A DNA stretch of 64,000 bases. Origin: Flammeovirgaceae bacterium 311 (lineage in GTDB: Bacteria > Bacteroidota > Bacteroidia > Cytophagales > Cyclobacteriaceae). The stretch is from assembly GCA_000597885.1 (NCBI GenBank), contig CP004371.1:2682501-2746500 (forward strand). The letters run 5' to 3'. A program made the position numbers and the translations under genes. Below are positions 63,704-64,000 of this stretch, piece by piece. The notes beneath the pieces are model-generated. The model was given only the letters and a program-made list of their open reading frames with translations. It searched no databases and had not been told where the DNA came from. Each line of letters starts with the position of its first letter. The stretch's first letter is position 1.

Positions 63704-64000
63704 TTATCAGGCATGGGAACGCCTGAAATCGCATCAAAAACAAATTTATTATTTTCAGCCTCCTTTTAAAGCGGTTTGTAGCGCTTTTTCAAGCGTTCGT
63801 ATAAATTATTTTTCGCTTGTATGATAAGTGAAATAGTTTTGTGAGCAAAAAAATGATAAATCTGTTTTATTCGTTAACACCATAGGAGATCTTAAAAATT
63901 GAAAAGCTATTTCTGAAAGCATCCAACAGGAGTAGGAAAATCATAGTGATCATCCGTGAACGGATGTGTAAACTGGCCGTATACTTATATTTTTTAAACC
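63704..64000. other. Right-edge intergenic region
   Basis: AT-rich, no coding sequence seen; probably the promoter region of the AraC-type gene and the beginning of the next intergenic space. Confidence 0.3.

Overview
The window reads as the chromosome of a Bacteroidota bacterium, most likely a Cytophagales-type environmental species. Evidence: two large secreted proteins with C-terminal type IX secretion sorting domains, two one-piece hybrid two-component systems (beta-propeller, Y_Y_Y, HisKA, REC and AraC in one chain), a 7TMR-DISM/HTH regulator, many short lipoproteins with lipobox cysteines, moderate GC and no Shine-Dalgarno signals. No rRNA or complete tRNA gene was found.

Layout. 1-2.4 kb is mobile-element debris: the tail of a PIN toxin, an hsdM relic, a zinc-ribbon protein, an excisionase-type HTH protein and an unknown 299-aa protein behind a perfect palindrome. 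2.7-9.6 kb is a segment bounded by a ~230-bp imperfect direct repeat that contains a tRNA-T-arm-like string. It holds a repeat-rich T9SS surface protein and a membrane-bound HTH regulator. 9.7-12.2 kb has a broken UPF0158 gene, an HD phosphohydrolase and a YitT-family membrane protein. 12.5-23.1 kb has the first hybrid two-component protein, a metal-site-like lipoprotein, a cytochrome c lipoprotein and a very unusual subtilase-like T9SS protein. 23.2-30.9 kb is a probable signalling module: TPR histidine kinase, response-regulator/adenylate cyclase, and two divergently oriented cNMP-binding patatin phospholipases whose catalytic cores look gene-converted.

31-38.4 kb is a decayed accessory region: an IS256 relic fused in frame to a beta-lactamase-fold gene, a SnoaL-like protein, an S41 protease/outer-membrane pair, a broken surface protein, a broken IS3 element, and a GNAT gene flanked by integron-cassette-like (attC-like) repeats. 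38.6-49.5 kb has an FAD monooxygenase, the second hybrid two-component protein, several lipoproteins, a hydrolase, a LIC_13387-type membrane protein and a complete IS5-family element. A 31-bp motif with TGTTGY half-sites 21 bp apart lies upstream of three lipoprotein/outer-membrane genes here and is a candidate operator of the hybrid regulator.

49.8-54.3 kb holds unknown small genes, a HEPN-like RxxxxH protein, a broken NUC1 nuclease, a YnfA fragment and an SMR transporter. 54.8-57.8 kb is a SulP / beta-carbonic anhydrase / TetR operon. 57.9-63.7 kb has a truncated ClC channel ending in an inverted repeat, a DUF421 protein, an IS3 tail, two small membrane proteins, and a membrane acyltransferase next to a membrane-anchored AraC regulator.

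The strongest candidates for something new are the kinase-cyclase-phospholipase module, the putative local regulon of the hybrid sensor, the attC-like cassette sites far from any integrase, and the subtilase with Glu in place of His and an inserted AIAN/AIVD repeat block.
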